Shown here: positions 32,419 to 43,284 of the stretch, one piece after another
Layout: every line of letters begins with the position of its first letter
Position numbering within the stretch: the first letter of the stretch is position 1
Assembly (NCBI GenBank): GCA_023376005.1
Contig: CM042143.1
Coordinates: forward strand, 87,921,450 to 87,985,449
Source of the DNA: Doryteuthis pealeii
Taxonomy: Eukaryota > Mollusca > Cephalopoda > Myopsida > Loliginidae
DNA: 64,000 nucleotides
Reading direction: 5' to 3'
Made by a program: the position numbers and the translations under genes
Notes under the pieces: generated by a model
The model's database searches: none
What the model saw: the letters and a program-made list of their open reading frames with translations, nothing else
Told to the model about the DNA's origin: nothing

Positions 32419-32706
32419 AGTGCCTATGGTGTAATGGTTATTGTCGTTGGAAATGGATTGGTGACCTGAGTTCATATACTGGACAATACTGTTTGCATTT
32501 CAAATCATGCTAATACCCTTGGGAAAGGTATGCATCCAACTATTCTCCCTCCAGTTATGGATAAATAGTAGGGCAGACAAGGTTTGCTAACCTTTGTTAG
32601 GTAACCAATCTAGGAGAATAAAAACTTTGAATTCAAACCTTTTAAACTCCACTTAAGAAATTGACCTTTTATTTCATCCTACTCATTGGGTTAGTGAATA
32701 TATATA
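32419..32706 (+). mobile_element. SINE-B7, full length
   Basis: A box 'GGTGTAATGGTTATT', weak B box 'GAGTTCATATAC', body and the tail 'GGGTTAGTGAATATATAT'. Confidence 0.9.
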
Positions 32707-32745
32707 TTAGTTAATTACCAGTAAGAATTAGAACCATACTTCACA

Positions 32746-32806
32746 CTCCTCAGAACTGGAGTCTCACCACCAGATTCAGTTTAGTGTCATACCCAGGACA
32801 CCCCTT
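32746..32806 (-). mobile_element. J9 fragment
   Basis: 'AACTGGAGTCTCACCACCAG' and 'TTTAGTGTCATACCCAGGAC' are the reverse of the J 5' region. Confidence 0.75.
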
Positions 32807-32807
32807 T

Positions 32808-33330
32808 TTAGTAGTATTTGTAGTCGAGTCACTACTAACTGAGTGGCTAGTCAGACTGTTGGAGAATTGTGTGTTGACTGTATGACGGAGAACGAAAAAG
32901 AGCTAGACATTGTCTTGCCTGCCGGGATCGAACCCGCATCCTCCCGCATGCAAAAACAGATACGATTTAGGCACTGGACGGACGCGAAGTGCCAGGATGT
33001 TTCGGTAAATACATACATAAATAACATGTGAGTCAAGCACTGGGCAGTCAGGAGTCAGCAGTAGCTGGTTGACTGACGCGAACGACCAAGTAAAGAAATG
33101 TGATTTTGAACTGCTAAAGATTATTTCGACTACGGTGACGGATTTTGCAGCTGTTAAATGAAAACGAAGAACGTGTTGACCAGGGGAAGGTTTGGCTGGC
33201 TGGAAGATTGTGGACTCGCTTGTTTTTGCCCCCCCTCGGCGGGAGCTTGTTGATACAAACATCTATTTCCCCCATATATCCCCCCTTCTATAGACTGTTA
33301 TTTTATTCCTGTAAAAAAGGGTAATAAAAC
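32808..33330 (-). mobile_element. T2 repeat split by element V
   Basis: 32808-32882 matches T1 and resumes at about 33290 ('GACTGTTATTTTATTCCTGT'). Between them V (about 32883-33289) is GC-richer. On its minus strand it has a consensus B box 'GGGTTCGATCCC' (about 32925-32936). 'GACTGT(T)A' brackets V. No A box is clear, so V is an unclassified tRNA-like SINE or an LTR-type insert. A 119-codon frame on the minus strand has no recognised domain. Confidence 0.6.
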
Positions 33331-33679
33331 TTTTCTGGATTTTCAATGTTTTAATTCAGTCCCAAAATATTGTCTTTACACAAGATAGAAATGTTGTCAT
33401 AAAATGCAATGTCTGATTTTGTTTTCTACGTAAACGAGGAAATAAAATCGAGCAAATGTACAAATCTTTTAATCTTTTATCTTGCCACTTTAGAAGGGTG
33501 TGATAGGAAGATAAGAATCAGAGAACTGCCATTTTCTTCTCCTTTTGTGTCTTGTTTATCAAGAAACCATTATCAAATGCCAGCTTGTTCAACCTGTTGT
33601 TGTAGATGGTTTTCGATTCAGTCATCCTAAACACAAACAACCCCAGGCAGAACTTGAACTCTTCTCACCGATTCCATTT
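33331..33679. other. unassigned DNA
   Basis: Two overlapping short frames (33409-33775) without recognised domains; nothing else. Confidence 0.35.
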
Positions 33680-33792
33680 TCTGTTCCGATGATATGTGGA
33701 GTATTCCTTTGTTGCCAATTCTCCCAGGTCCACTGTGATCTGAAGTGGTATTACCTGTTGGGATCACACTTATAGGTCAAATAGATATTAGT
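33680..33792 (+). mobile_element. J10 fragment
   Basis: 'CTCCCAGGTCCACTGTGATC' and 'ACTTATAGGTCAAATAGA' of the J body; its 3' side is the landing site of J11. Confidence 0.78.
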
Positions 33793-33998
33793 TGGTTGGT
33801 TGGATTTTACAGTATGTCAACCCTTGTTGGGTTATTTTATGCTAAAGACATTTTGTTTTATTCATTCTTGATAGGTATTGAACAATTTTTTTAAAACTCT
33901 TTTTAAATTCAGTTTTTTTAAACTCATCTTTTTTTTTTAAAACATCTAACTCATAGATGGTATCTTACTACCACTCGGGGTCAGGATGGACCTGTGAG
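33793..33998 (-). mobile_element. J11, 5'-truncated J with 12-bp TSD
   Basis: Flanked by 'ATAGATATTAGT' at 33781-33792 and 33999-34010. The tail is (TGGT)n in this orientation. Inserted into J10. Confidence 0.93.
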
Positions 33999-34010
33999 AT
34001 AGATATTAGT

Positions 34011-34354
34011 AGTAGATTAGTGAAACCATATAACTGTGTGCATACAAATGATAGTTATTATTATTAAATAGGAATTAATTTCCTGTGATAATAAATTTTG
34101 TCTTGTCATTTTAGTTCAAAGGTGAAAAAAAAAATCATATTGGAAGAGAAAAAGGAAAATTAGATAATGATAATTACAAAATAATGATACTGTTAAAATA
34201 AAAGTATCATTATTTTATAAAGAGTTTTTTTTTCTCTTTTAATATTGATAGGATTGTAATTAGAAGATCAAGATTTTTTTTACTTAGTTTATTATTATTC
34301 ACTTACCTTCAAATCCCTTTAATCTATCTAGCTATTAGGAAAAATACAAAATTT
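34011..34354. other. unassigned AT-rich DNA
   Basis: Contains a hairpin-like 'AATAATGATACTGTTAAAATAAAAGTATCATTATT' region near 34180-34217. No gene. Confidence 0.4.
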
Positions 34355-34583
34355 TAAGTTAGCGGAGTGGCCTATTGTCAGTATCAGCCAGACAGTGAGA
34401 GACCTGAGGAGATAGTTTATATTGAGATGGAGCACCACACCTGCTGTCAGCTCCTCGCTTTACCTCACAAATCAGATTATGTTATCTGTGCTACTCATGC
34501 ACTGAGTTGGCAGGGACTGGTATTGAACTCATAACCTTGCCATTCATAGGCAGGTGTTCAGCTGACTGAGCTAAACCCTAAGG
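34355..34583 (-). mobile_element. SINE-A11, old diverged copy
   Basis: Same order of blocks as SINE A with many substitutions ('GGTATTGAACTC', 'GACTGAGCTAAACC'). The 'AAAAGGGGATAG' block is lost. Confidence 0.82.
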
Positions 34584-34645
34584 GGCTGGGTTAGCCAACA
34601 CCTCCCTTGTCTTAGCTGAGTCAGTATCTGGCTATAAAATAAAAA

Positions 34646-34899
34646 GTAAAGTCGTCGGGGCGGCCTAAAGTCGGTATCAGCCAGTCAGCGAGGGAGTCTA
34701 TCCCCTTTTCAATAGCGCTCGACCAAGGAGATTATTTTTTTTTAGCGTCTGAGGTAGAGCGCCACACCTACCATTAGCTCCTTACTTTACCACAGAGATC
34801 CCTGTGCTACTCATACGCTGAGTTGGCGAGGACATGTATCGAACTAGGAACCTTGTGGTTTCTAGCCGAACACTCTACCGACTGAGCTAACCCAGCCCC
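34646..34899 (-). mobile_element. SINE-A12, full length
   Basis: 'GTAAAGTCGTCGGGGCGGCC' to 'CTCTACCGACTGAGCTAACC'. Close to the family consensus. Confidence 0.93.
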
Positions 34900-35219
34900 T
34901 AAACTTTTAAAAGTTTGTTTTCATTTGAAACTTTCAAAACATGTAGCAACTGATATTGAAATGTCAAGTGTTAAAAATCGACAATTGGTCTGACATTCAA
35001 ATATACAGAAATTGAATTCTTGTTGGGGCGATTACAAACAATTAAGTTGAAAGATTTGACTTCAAATTGCTTTATTCTCTTAGAGATATTTGAAGGTTTT
35101 ATTTTAAAAGAAAAAAAAATCACTGTACAAAACGTAATCTTTGCTGTTATAGGAAAAAAAACAGAAACATAAAATCTGTTTTAAAATTTACATCAGATAC
35201 CAAATACAATTTATAAATA
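34900..35219. other. unassigned DNA
   Basis: Nothing recognised. Confidence 0.35.
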
Positions 35220-35998
35220 CAGAGGTACTTTGACTTACGAGTTTAATTAATTCTGCTTGTAACTCAATTTCCCCATCTACTGAATCAATTTTCCTCATTA
35301 AAATAAACTGAAATGCTATTAATCCATTCCTATCCTCCTGGTGGTACCTTGATTTAAGTGTTTAATTCATTCTGCCCGTAACAAAATTTCCTCGTATATT
35401 AAATTAATTTTCCCCATTGAAATAAATTGAAATGCCAACACAATTTTTGCTGATCAGACACTTATTTCTAACTTACTTTTGGACTCTGAACATAGACGCT
35501 GTATTTTTATGGTTTTTGAGAAAAATCGAGTGTATCCTGTAGGTAAAAAAATTGATGTAACAGATATTTTTTTTTTAAATTCTCAGTTACATCAATTTTT
35601 TTACCTACAGGATACACTCGATTTTTCTCAAAAACCATAAAAATACAGCATCTACATTTTTCAAATAACAAAAAAAAAAAACAACTTATTTTTACATTAC
35701 ATTTTTAAATAATAAAAATAGCACTATATTGCATAAAAACATAATAAAAAAGAATGTAATGAATTATGCGCTGTAATATGTTTTAATGGGTTTTTTTTGG
35801 TGGAGGGGCCAAATATTATTTGGCAACAATAAATTTGGAAACTAAAATGTTTTTAGTCAACTTATTAACATAAGTGTATCTGAAGCTTGCTCATATCACA
35901 AATTTTAGCTCTCAACACAAAGCAAAAAATTGACCATGTGACAACTCATAACACGGAAAACTTGTAAGCTGGAGCACTCGTAAATTAAGGTACCACTA
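35220..35998. mobile_element. DD, pogo/Tc1-like TIR element
   Basis: Left end 'GAGGTACTTTGACTTACGAG' and right end (reverse) 'GTGGTACCTTAATTTACGAG' form TIRs next to TA. The left end is tandemly duplicated (second copy from about 35340). The centre carries a 64-bp perfect inverted repeat. No transposase. The 'GGTACCTTGACTTACGAGT' end type is seen in pogo/Tigger-like elements (family knowledge). Confidence 0.72.
35498..35649. repeat. 64-bp perfect inverted repeat, 24-bp spacer
   Basis: 35498-35561 and 35586-35649 are exact reverse complements ('GCTGTATTTTTATGG' to 'GATGTAAC' on the left arm). Confidence 0.97.
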
Positions 35999-36098
35999 AA
36001 AAACATTTAGTTGTTCAGGGAAAAATTGGATTCTTTTTAATAGAAAATAAAAAAAAAAGTGAAAGAAAATTATAGAAACAAATTTTCATGTTTTAAAT

Positions 36099-36655
36099 CT
36101 ACTAGCAAGAATATGCACCTTCCGAGCATAAGTATTTAAGTTTTAATGTAAAGAAATATATCTAATTGGAAAGACTAACAATATTAAATAAGAACACATA
36201 AAAAGATTACACTTATTTTAATCATATTTTAATTGGTTTCTATATAAAATCATTCATAGGATTGTTTTTAATACGTTGGAAAATAAAACAATAACATTAG
36301 AGATCAATACCACCAAGTAATTTTTTATTAAACTCGTTTTTGTTAAAACCTGTATGCAAATTAACCACACTATATATTATGTAATATTATGTAAACTTTT
36401 ATTTCTTAGTGATATATAAGACACATTGCAAGATTTTAAATGCACTAACAACATGGGCTGTTTTGAGGCAAATCTAAATTGGGTTTTCATAGAGACGGCA
36501 TTAATAAATAAGATTTATTCAATGTGTTAATAATTTTGACTATGAATTAAATACTCATTGATAAACTTATGTAATTCTTGAGGGCATTGTGATGTAAGCA
36601 GTGATGTAGTTTCAGTTACGGACAGAAAAACACTGAACCTCCATTATAATAAGAT
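36099..36655 (-). mobile_element. M5, intact Helitron-like element without L
   Basis: Reverse orientation: starts TC ('TCTTATTATAATGGAGG') next to A and ends 'ATTCTTGCTAG' next to T. Hairpin arms 'ATGCTCGG' and 'GTGCAT' remain upstream of CTAG. About 557 bp, reference copy. Confidence 0.8.
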
Positions 36656-37464
36656 AAGTAAATTTCTACCTAGAGCTTAAAAACCACTTTTAGCAGCTTT
36701 TAAGCAAGTTTAAAACTAAAATAAAACTAAAAAACTTCAGCCTTATTCATAGGACATCGACCTAACTTAAAATGAATTTCTTTTCTTTGTCTACTTTTCG
36801 TAATCTTCTCTCTTCTTGGATTAAAGAAAATAATTTCTGTTATTAAAACCTGAGGAAAATAATCAAATTTTGTTTATTTTCAAGAGTTCAATGAAGAATT
36901 ATTTTGGATTCAGTTCATTTTGGAACATTTTCAAAACAAGTTTTATAATTGATATTCATGAACTCAGTCACAGAAAATTCTTGGAAGAAAATCTTTCGTT
37001 CCATAATTCATAATTGTATCCATCAAAATACCAAAGATGTCTCTGAGAGTTTGGCAAGAAATAAAAAAAACTATGAAACTAACAGAACTTTTTTTTTTTT
37101 TTTTTTTTTTCAAGTCTTCTACACTAAGCTTATCTATCTCATAAATAAACAAACAGGTTTTTTTATTTTAATCAAATTTTAAGTTGCTTTGAATTTTAAA
37201 GTAAATATTGAGATTATTTCTAAATATTTATCTAGATAAAGCTCTGTCAATTATTATTATCTGTATAATACTACTGGTGTTCCTAAAAAATACAAACATT
37301 ATCACCTTTCAACACCCTCTCTTTAAATACTGTTTATGAAATATTTTTTTCTTAAAATATATATTTTTTTTTTTAAATAAAATAAAATAAAATTTTATAA
37401 ATGAAATAAAAATAAAATAAAATAAAAATTTCTTTAAAAGATTTCTTTCTTTAAAATGTTTAAA
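36656..37464. other. unassigned AT-rich DNA with an H scrap
   Basis: T run 37087-37110; AAAAT pentamer array 37372-37432. 37257-37320 ('CTGGTGTTCCTAAAAAATAC') duplicates the start of H4. Confidence 0.5.
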
Positions 37465-37930
37465 TACTGGTGTTCCTAAAAAATACAACCGTTATCATCT
37501 TTCAACACCCTCTGTTTAAAAATGACACTGTTCAAATCATCGAAGATTGGATGCAAAAATGTAAATCCTGATTTATCTGGTATTGCTTATCTGCTGAATT
37601 TTTATTTCTTATAAGTGTCATAAATAATGGAACATTCTGTTTTTATTAGAAAGAAAGGGAAAAAAAGGACATTCTACACAAAAAAAAATATAATAAGAAA
37701 GAAAGAGTTGGGGAAAGATAGAGAGGGGGTGAGCGTGCGGAAGTGTTAATGCCAATCCGTTTCCATTGAACATAATGAAAAGAGGAAAAGAAAGAAAGAG
37801 AAAGAAGAGTGAGAGAGTTAAATCAAGATTATTTATACTTTTTACAATTTGCAATAGCTCTTAAGTAAACATATCAAATGTTGTAATAATTAAATCATCA
37901 TACTATGATATATCCACAGGTCCTGCTAGT
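37465..37930 (+). mobile_element. H4, uninterrupted H element
   Basis: Runs from 'ACTGGTGTTCCTAAAAAATA' through the purine-rich centre to the 3' TIR 'TATATCCACAGGTCCTGCTAG'. It provides the empty site for SINE-B2 (37900-37915). Confidence 0.85.
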
Positions 37931-37974
37931 TGAAATTATTCTGACTATCTATTTAGATAAAGCTCTTTATGATA

Positions 37975-38092
37975 CCCCTTAAGCAACAGCAGGTACTGTA
38001 AGCAAACTTTGTTTATCATAAATGGCTTGATTTAGTATTAAATGACCCGAAAATGGTTGATATGCCATAAACAACTGAACAACTAACCAGAT
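37975..38092 (+). mobile_element. K2, 3' part of the 5S-derived SINE
   Basis: 'TTAAGCAACAGCAGGTACTG' through 'GGTTGATATGCCATAAAC'. The 5S-like head is absent. Confidence 0.75.
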
Positions 38093-38138
38093 AAAGCTCT
38101 GATTATTATCATTATTATTATTATTAACTTGATTAAAA

Positions 38139-38670
38139 CATTGCATTTGAAGGCTGTCCTTGAAGATGTTGATGTGCTGGTGCTTTATTGCTGCTGCTTT
38201 CTTCTGGACCTCTTAGCTTCATAGTGTTGTGTCAGGGTGACTTCTGACATGAGCAATCCTCTATGGAGAGTCTGTCACCACCAAGGGTGGTCCTGAGCCA
38301 AATTTTCCCAGCTGGAAGGGGTAATGCCAAAGCATCTGAGATCCTTCTTGCAGACATCCTTGAATCGCAGCTGGAGGTGACCAATCTGTCTCTTACCAGA
38401 CAAAAGCTCACCATAGAGGATTCGTCCATCATCCATCCCAACGTACATGACCCAACCATCGGAGACAACGTCTCAGTAGATAACACAAGCTGGGGAGTTG
38501 AGCTTTCTCTAGAACTGGTGTGTTAGTCATCCTGTCCCTCCAGGTGATGCCTAGTATACGTCTAAGGCAGCAAAGGTAGAAGTTATTTAGCCGCCGCTCT
38601 TGGTGGAAGTATAAGGTCCATGTTTTACTTCCATACATGAGGGTGCTGTGGTCGAGAATGTTTTTCAAAC
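38139..38670 (-). pseudogene. LINE ORF2 C-terminus (type alpha)
   Basis: Minus-strand frames read LMYGSKTWTLYFHQERRLNN, LCCLRRILGITWRDRMTN and CLRWLGHVR, then after a frameshift MDDGRILYGELLSGKRQIGH, LRFKDVCKKDLRCFGI, a stop, and EAKRSRRKQQQ to FKCNV. This is the post-RT tail of RTE/jockey-like LINEs, ending at the start of a terminal CxxC finger. At least one frameshift and two stops; the RT core and endonuclease are absent. Same family type as 46862-47493. Confidence 0.92.
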
Positions 38671-38724
38671 ATCGATACTAAACTCTGATCCTATGTAGAT
38701 CTTTAAATATACTAGTTTCCTATA

Positions 38725-38960
38725 TCATTAACATCAAGTTGAGCACAGATCTCCATAACTCTTCCTTGCCACCCACTCCTGGAAGGTCTTCTGCACTGTA
38801 TCCAGTATCCATGCAGAGGTGTTTGTTTTTGCTGGCCAACCCACACTAGTGTGTCCATATGTAGGTGTCCACAAGAGAATGTTACTAAAAAGCTTGTTCT
38901 TGCTTCTCCATCAGTTTCCCCTATCAGCTGAGGCTTCAGAATATACTGACTGCACCTCAT
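38725..38960 (-). pseudogene. LINE ORF2 C-terminus (type beta)
   Basis: Minus-strand frames SKNKLFSNILLWTPTYGHTS and, after a frameshift, LCMDTGYSAEDLPGV and ELWRSVLN match the tail type at 8262-8590 ('LISNVFLW...EDLPRTMNDREG'). It directly adjoins the unrelated type-alpha remnant, so two LINE families collided here. Confidence 0.8.
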
Positions 38961-38989
38961 CAGACGATAATCTTGAGTTCAAGCATAGT

Positions 38990-39339
38990 TTCAAGGTTAT
39001 TGTCTGATGACTTTATTCTAAGGTAAATAAGAAACACCTAAACAAGGCCTAAGGATACAGTGGCCTGAACATTGAGTTTATACATACCACAATAAAGATG
39101 AAAACAACAGACTGAAATATCAAAATTATTCATATCAAGCCTCATCTTATAAATACAGACAAGATGACTTATTTTAAGGTAATTAAGAAAACACCTAAAC
39201 AAGGCCTGAGGTTACAGTGGTCTGAACATTGTGTTTATACATACCACAATAAAGATGAAAACAACAGTTCAAAATATCAAAATTATTCATATCAAGCTTC
39301 ATCTCATAAATACAGACAAGATGACTTATTTTTAAGGTT

Positions 39340-39373
<34 letters not shown>

Positions 39374-39850
39374 TATGTTATGGAGAGGTCCAAGCTCCTT
39401 CGTTAGACATCTAGTCAGATTATTTAAAACTGAAGACTTGTATAAAGATATAAAAAATCTTGAATAATTTTAATATTTTGGACTGTTATCTTCATCTTTA
39501 TTGTGGTATGTACAAACAATGTTTAGGCCACTGTTTCCTTAGGTCACATTTAGGTGTTCCTTATTTACCATGGTTTTGGAGGAACACCTAAACAAGACCT
39601 TGAGGATACAGTAGCCTGGACATTGTGTTTATACTATACCACAATAAAGATGAGGACAACAGTCCAAACATAAGAATTATTCATATCAAGCATCATCTCA
39701 TAAATACAGGCAAGATGACTTATCTTAAGGTATTTAAAAAACCACCTAGGTTACAGTGGCCTGAACATTGTGTCTATACATAACACAATAAAGATGAGGA
39801 CAACAGTTCAAAATTATTCATATCAAGCCTCATCTCAAAAATACAGACAA
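38990..39850. repeat. D-type array, five ~150-bp units, one inverted
   Basis: Units with 'CACCTAAACAAGGCCT', 'CACAATAAAGATGA(A/G)', 'TCATATCAAGCCTCATCT' start at about 39025, 39175, (inverted) 39470-39575, 39580 and 39730. (GT)n at 39340-39364 separates the direct and inverted blocks. Confidence 0.85.
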
Positions 39851-40574
39851 ATAACTCAGATTTTTTTTTTTTTTTTTTTTTTTAATCCTTACAAAAAAAA
39901 ATTCTGTGTTAACTTTGATGGATTAGGATTAAAATAACTTTCAGTTTGTTTATTAGAATAATTCTATGTTTGATTCTTACTGATCCACTTTCAACATTGC
40001 TGATCAAGATAGGATTAACAAGAAAAGATGAATTTTAACAGTTCAGCAGGAGAAGAAAAAGAAAAATCCTTTTCGTTCTCTTTATTTAGAAAAATTCCAA
40101 ATTTAATCTGAGAAGCTTAAAACATTGAAAAGGAAATTCCTTTCTAACTAATGTTTCTCTAAGCGTATGCGAATCCTTTTATAAGAGATACAAAAATGAG
40201 CAGGAAATGTTATTTATATATTGCATTATTAAATTGATAAAGGACTAAGTTTGCACTCAAGCAATAATGTCTTCTTTTCTTTCCCTGTTATTGATTTATG
40301 ATAAACTCCAACAGATACAATCTGAATTGTCAGAGGACGATTTGTTCTGCTTTATCACATGATAGGCTGAGTATTTTGGAAAAATTGGCAAAAGACGAGG
40401 ACAGCGTCACCCATGAGTCTTGATTACAGCAGCAACAACAATAATTGAGAAAAGATGGCTGAGTACAATTAACTCTTCACCTGCTAAAAGACAATGATAT
40501 ATTCCAACTGTGGTCTTATAAGTCCGTGTCGCACTGCGGGCCATTTATAGGTTGATTTATAAGTTGTTTTTTTA
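39851..40574. other. unassigned DNA
   Basis: T-run 39860-39882; no family recognised. Confidence 0.4.
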
Positions 40575-40880
40575 TGGAGGTGTGTGGTGTAATGGTTAGA
40601 GTTGTAGGAAATGGACTCGTCGACCAGAGTTCAATTCCTGGACAAAGCTGTTTGCATTTCACATGGTGCTAATACCCTTGGCAAAGGTATGCATCCAATT
40701 CTCCCTCCTGCTATGGGCAAATAGCAGGGCAGACTGGGCTCTTTAACCTGGGCTAGGTAACCAGTTTAGGAGAAGGAAAACTCTGAATTCAACCTGTTAA
40801 ACTCTGCTTAAATATATGAAACCTGTTAAACTCTGCTTAAATATATGAAACCTGTTAAACTCTGCTTAAATATATAAGAA
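40575..40880 (+). mobile_element. SINE-B8 with a 29-bp triplication in its tail
   Basis: Good A box 'GTGGTGTAATGGTTAGAG' and B box 'GAGTTCAATTCCTGG'. The unit 'ACCTGTTAAACTCTGCTTAA' plus 'ATATATGAA' is repeated at 40792, 40821 and 40850, replacing the normal tail. Confidence 0.93.
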
Positions 40881-40919
40881 GGTCCACAAAATGGATTATG
40901 CTTTTTGAAAAAAAAAAAA

Positions 40920-41209
40920 AAAAAAAATAAGAGATTCGATTTATATTCGTGAAGATAATTAAAAATCAAATCTGAATGATAACAGCATGAATTTTTTTTT
41001 TTTTCATTTAATATTTTAGATAGTAGACATTAACATTTCTTTTCAGAGTAGCTGGATCAATGCAAGGTCTATTTTTTTTTTTTAACATAGGGATTTAAAT
41101 GGGACATCCCATGAGGATTCAAGTCACGATTCAGTAATAATGGATCTGTGGGACTAACTTTTAAAAAATCCTCCTCTACCCAGGCGATGCCGGGTAGCTG
41201 CTGCTAGGC
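40920..41209 (+). mobile_element. AA element, Helitron-like 3' end (copy 2)
   Basis: Hairpin CTACCC (41178-41183) with GGGTAG (41194-41199), then CTAG at 41206-41209. Target T replaced by G. Confidence 0.7.
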
Positions 41210-42029
41210 TTGACTAAAATGAATGCACATTTTGTTAATAAGACTGAAAAACTGAACTTTCTATTTGTGATTTCTATTTCCTGTATTAATTTTCTACCCT
41301 ACACCAGGCATGTTTGGCCCTCAGCAAGCACAGATGTGGCCCCCATGCAGACTGTACTCTCATACAGTGCTTTTACTGTACCCCTGATTTAAAAAAAAGT
41401 TTTTTAAAAATATAAAAAATTCCTAGGCAAAAACTATTTTCATTGTTTTATTAAGAATAGGTATATTATTTACCCATTGTCTCTCACCCCTTCCTTTGAG
41501 TTGTGGAAGGAAAAGGCTAACTTGGTCAATGAAAGGGGGTGAGTCTTTCCTCTTGCCTTCTCCTGCTTTCAATCAACACATGTCTATAATTGAAAGTGAC
41601 AATGACACTTGTACATTTTATTATTTGAACTCGGTTAGTAGTAGTCTTTTTTCCTTTCTTTTTGAAATAGTCTGCCTGGAAAATCTGTCTTTAAAAAAAA
41701 CCTTTTAACTGGAAATTTCACACTCATTCATCATTCCTGGCATATTCTTTCCTCCTCTAAAAAAAACATCCCTGCTCCCTCTCCAAACCACAGAAATAAA
41801 CATTAATTTGAAATAAGAATCTTAATCATCGTCAGCTTGATAATCTTAATTCAAAAATAATAGATTAAATGATTTAACCTTTGTTAATATTCTCAGCCAA
41901 ATGTTACACACTCCCCCCCCCCCTGTTTGTTTTCCGTATAATTGCCAAGGACATTTTCTGTTTTGACATTAGCTGACATCAGCAAAACAAACAATTTTTT
42001 TTACCTGTGTTTACACCTGTAATGATTCA
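41210..42029. other. unassigned DNA
   Basis: Poly-C at about 41910-41922. Short frames at 41210 and 41496 without domains. Confidence 0.38.
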
Positions 42030-42981
42030 AGGTAAAATATTATCGTTTGTTTTGATTTTTTTTTTTTTGAAGATTCTTTTATTAAAAACTAGCAGGACTT
42101 GTTGATATACCACATTATGATCTATATATTAATATACTTGTTCCTAGATCTTCCAACTGTTATCATCCTGCAACACCTTCTGGTTAAAAATAAGACCGTC
42201 CAAATTATTCAAGATGCAATGCAAAAATATAAATCCAGATTATCTGGTGTCACTTAATGGTTTGAATCAAAATATTATCATTTGTTTTTAAAGGCTTTTT
42301 ATTAAAACTAGCAGGACCTGTGGATATACCATGGTAGTATCTATATATTAATACACTTATTCCTAAATCTTCCAACTGTTATCATTCTGCAATACCCTCT
42401 GGTTAAAAATGAGACCGTCCAAATCATCCAAGATGCAATGTAAATCCAGATTATCTGCTGTCACTTATTCACAGATTTCTTATTTACCGCATTTTATTTC
42501 ACCCAATTTTAAATATGAAACATTCCAAATGGTTTTGCATTGTTTAAATGTCGAACGTAAAATTAAAATGAATTAAAAAAATAAAAAAATGTAAGTTTGC
42601 TTTCTTTGTAATATTGAAATTGAGAATTATGGAATATATTTTGGTAATTTTAATCTTATGTCGTCCTGGCCTCCTGCCTTAATTTAGGCTGTTTTAGTGA
42701 GCCAGCATCAGGCGAATTTCCAGCCCAACTTAGATATTTTCTGAGTCATGTTTTTATCACTTTTTATCAGCAAATTAATGTAGATATTTTAAATACCACC
42801 CACAGATTTTTATTGGCAAATCAATGTAAATATTTTACATCTTCCCTTTTAAGAAAGAATGAGAGAGTTAAATCAAGATTATGATATTATTACATATTGA
42901 ACTATATTGCAATAGCTCTTTAGTAAACATCAAACCTTGCAATAATTAAAATATCATGCAGTGGTATATCTACAGGTCCTG
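42030..42981 (+). mobile_element. H5, H element with both TIRs and a duplicated left end
   Basis: 5' TIR 'CTAGCAGGACCTGTGGATAT' at 42309 (diverged copy at 42087) is the inverse of 'ATATCTACAGGTCCTGCTAG' ending at 42981. A ~225-bp block including ~50 bp of flank plus the left end is tandemly duplicated (42030-42254 and 42258-42480). About 350 bp in the middle is unlike other H copies. Confidence 0.8.
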
Positions 42982-43049
42982 CTAGCAATTTAATTTTTAC
43001 AACATTTAATATGTTTACTTAAAAGATATTGTGTAGAAAGTAGAAAAAA

Positions 43050-43150
43050 CAATATTCCAAAAAGATGAAGTCCATGTTATAAAGTTTCGGTTTTTGCAAC
43101 CTTCATCAGGACTTGAATTATCGAGACTGTCTGAGTGACTTTCAAAAAAT
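43050..43150 (-). mobile_element. S, Penelope-like end scrap with HHR-like core
   Basis: Minus strand: stem I AAGUC (43110-43114) with GACUU (43068-43072), five perfect pairs. CTGATGA 43103-43109, hairpin GGUU/AACC, GAAAC 43084-43088. The position before the cleavage point is G, so it should be inactive. Related to Q. Confidence 0.65.
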
Positions 43151-43284
43151 GGGAGAATAGTAATTTGTGTGGTAAAAGAGGTGTAACCTGGTCTAATGTA
43201 GCATGAGTTCTGAACTACGTTCAGATATTACGTGAAACTTTGAAAAGTATGTTGTTTTTTATAGGAGCATATAGATATCGCAAA

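Noticed and set aside
32026..32469. 147-codon frame
   Set aside because: Crosses element T, (TA)n, (CTGT)n, (CACT)n and the start of SINE-B7.
32903..33262. 119-codon minus-strand frame
   Set aside because: Lies in insert V, whose strongest signal is a pol III B box; no protein similarity recognised.
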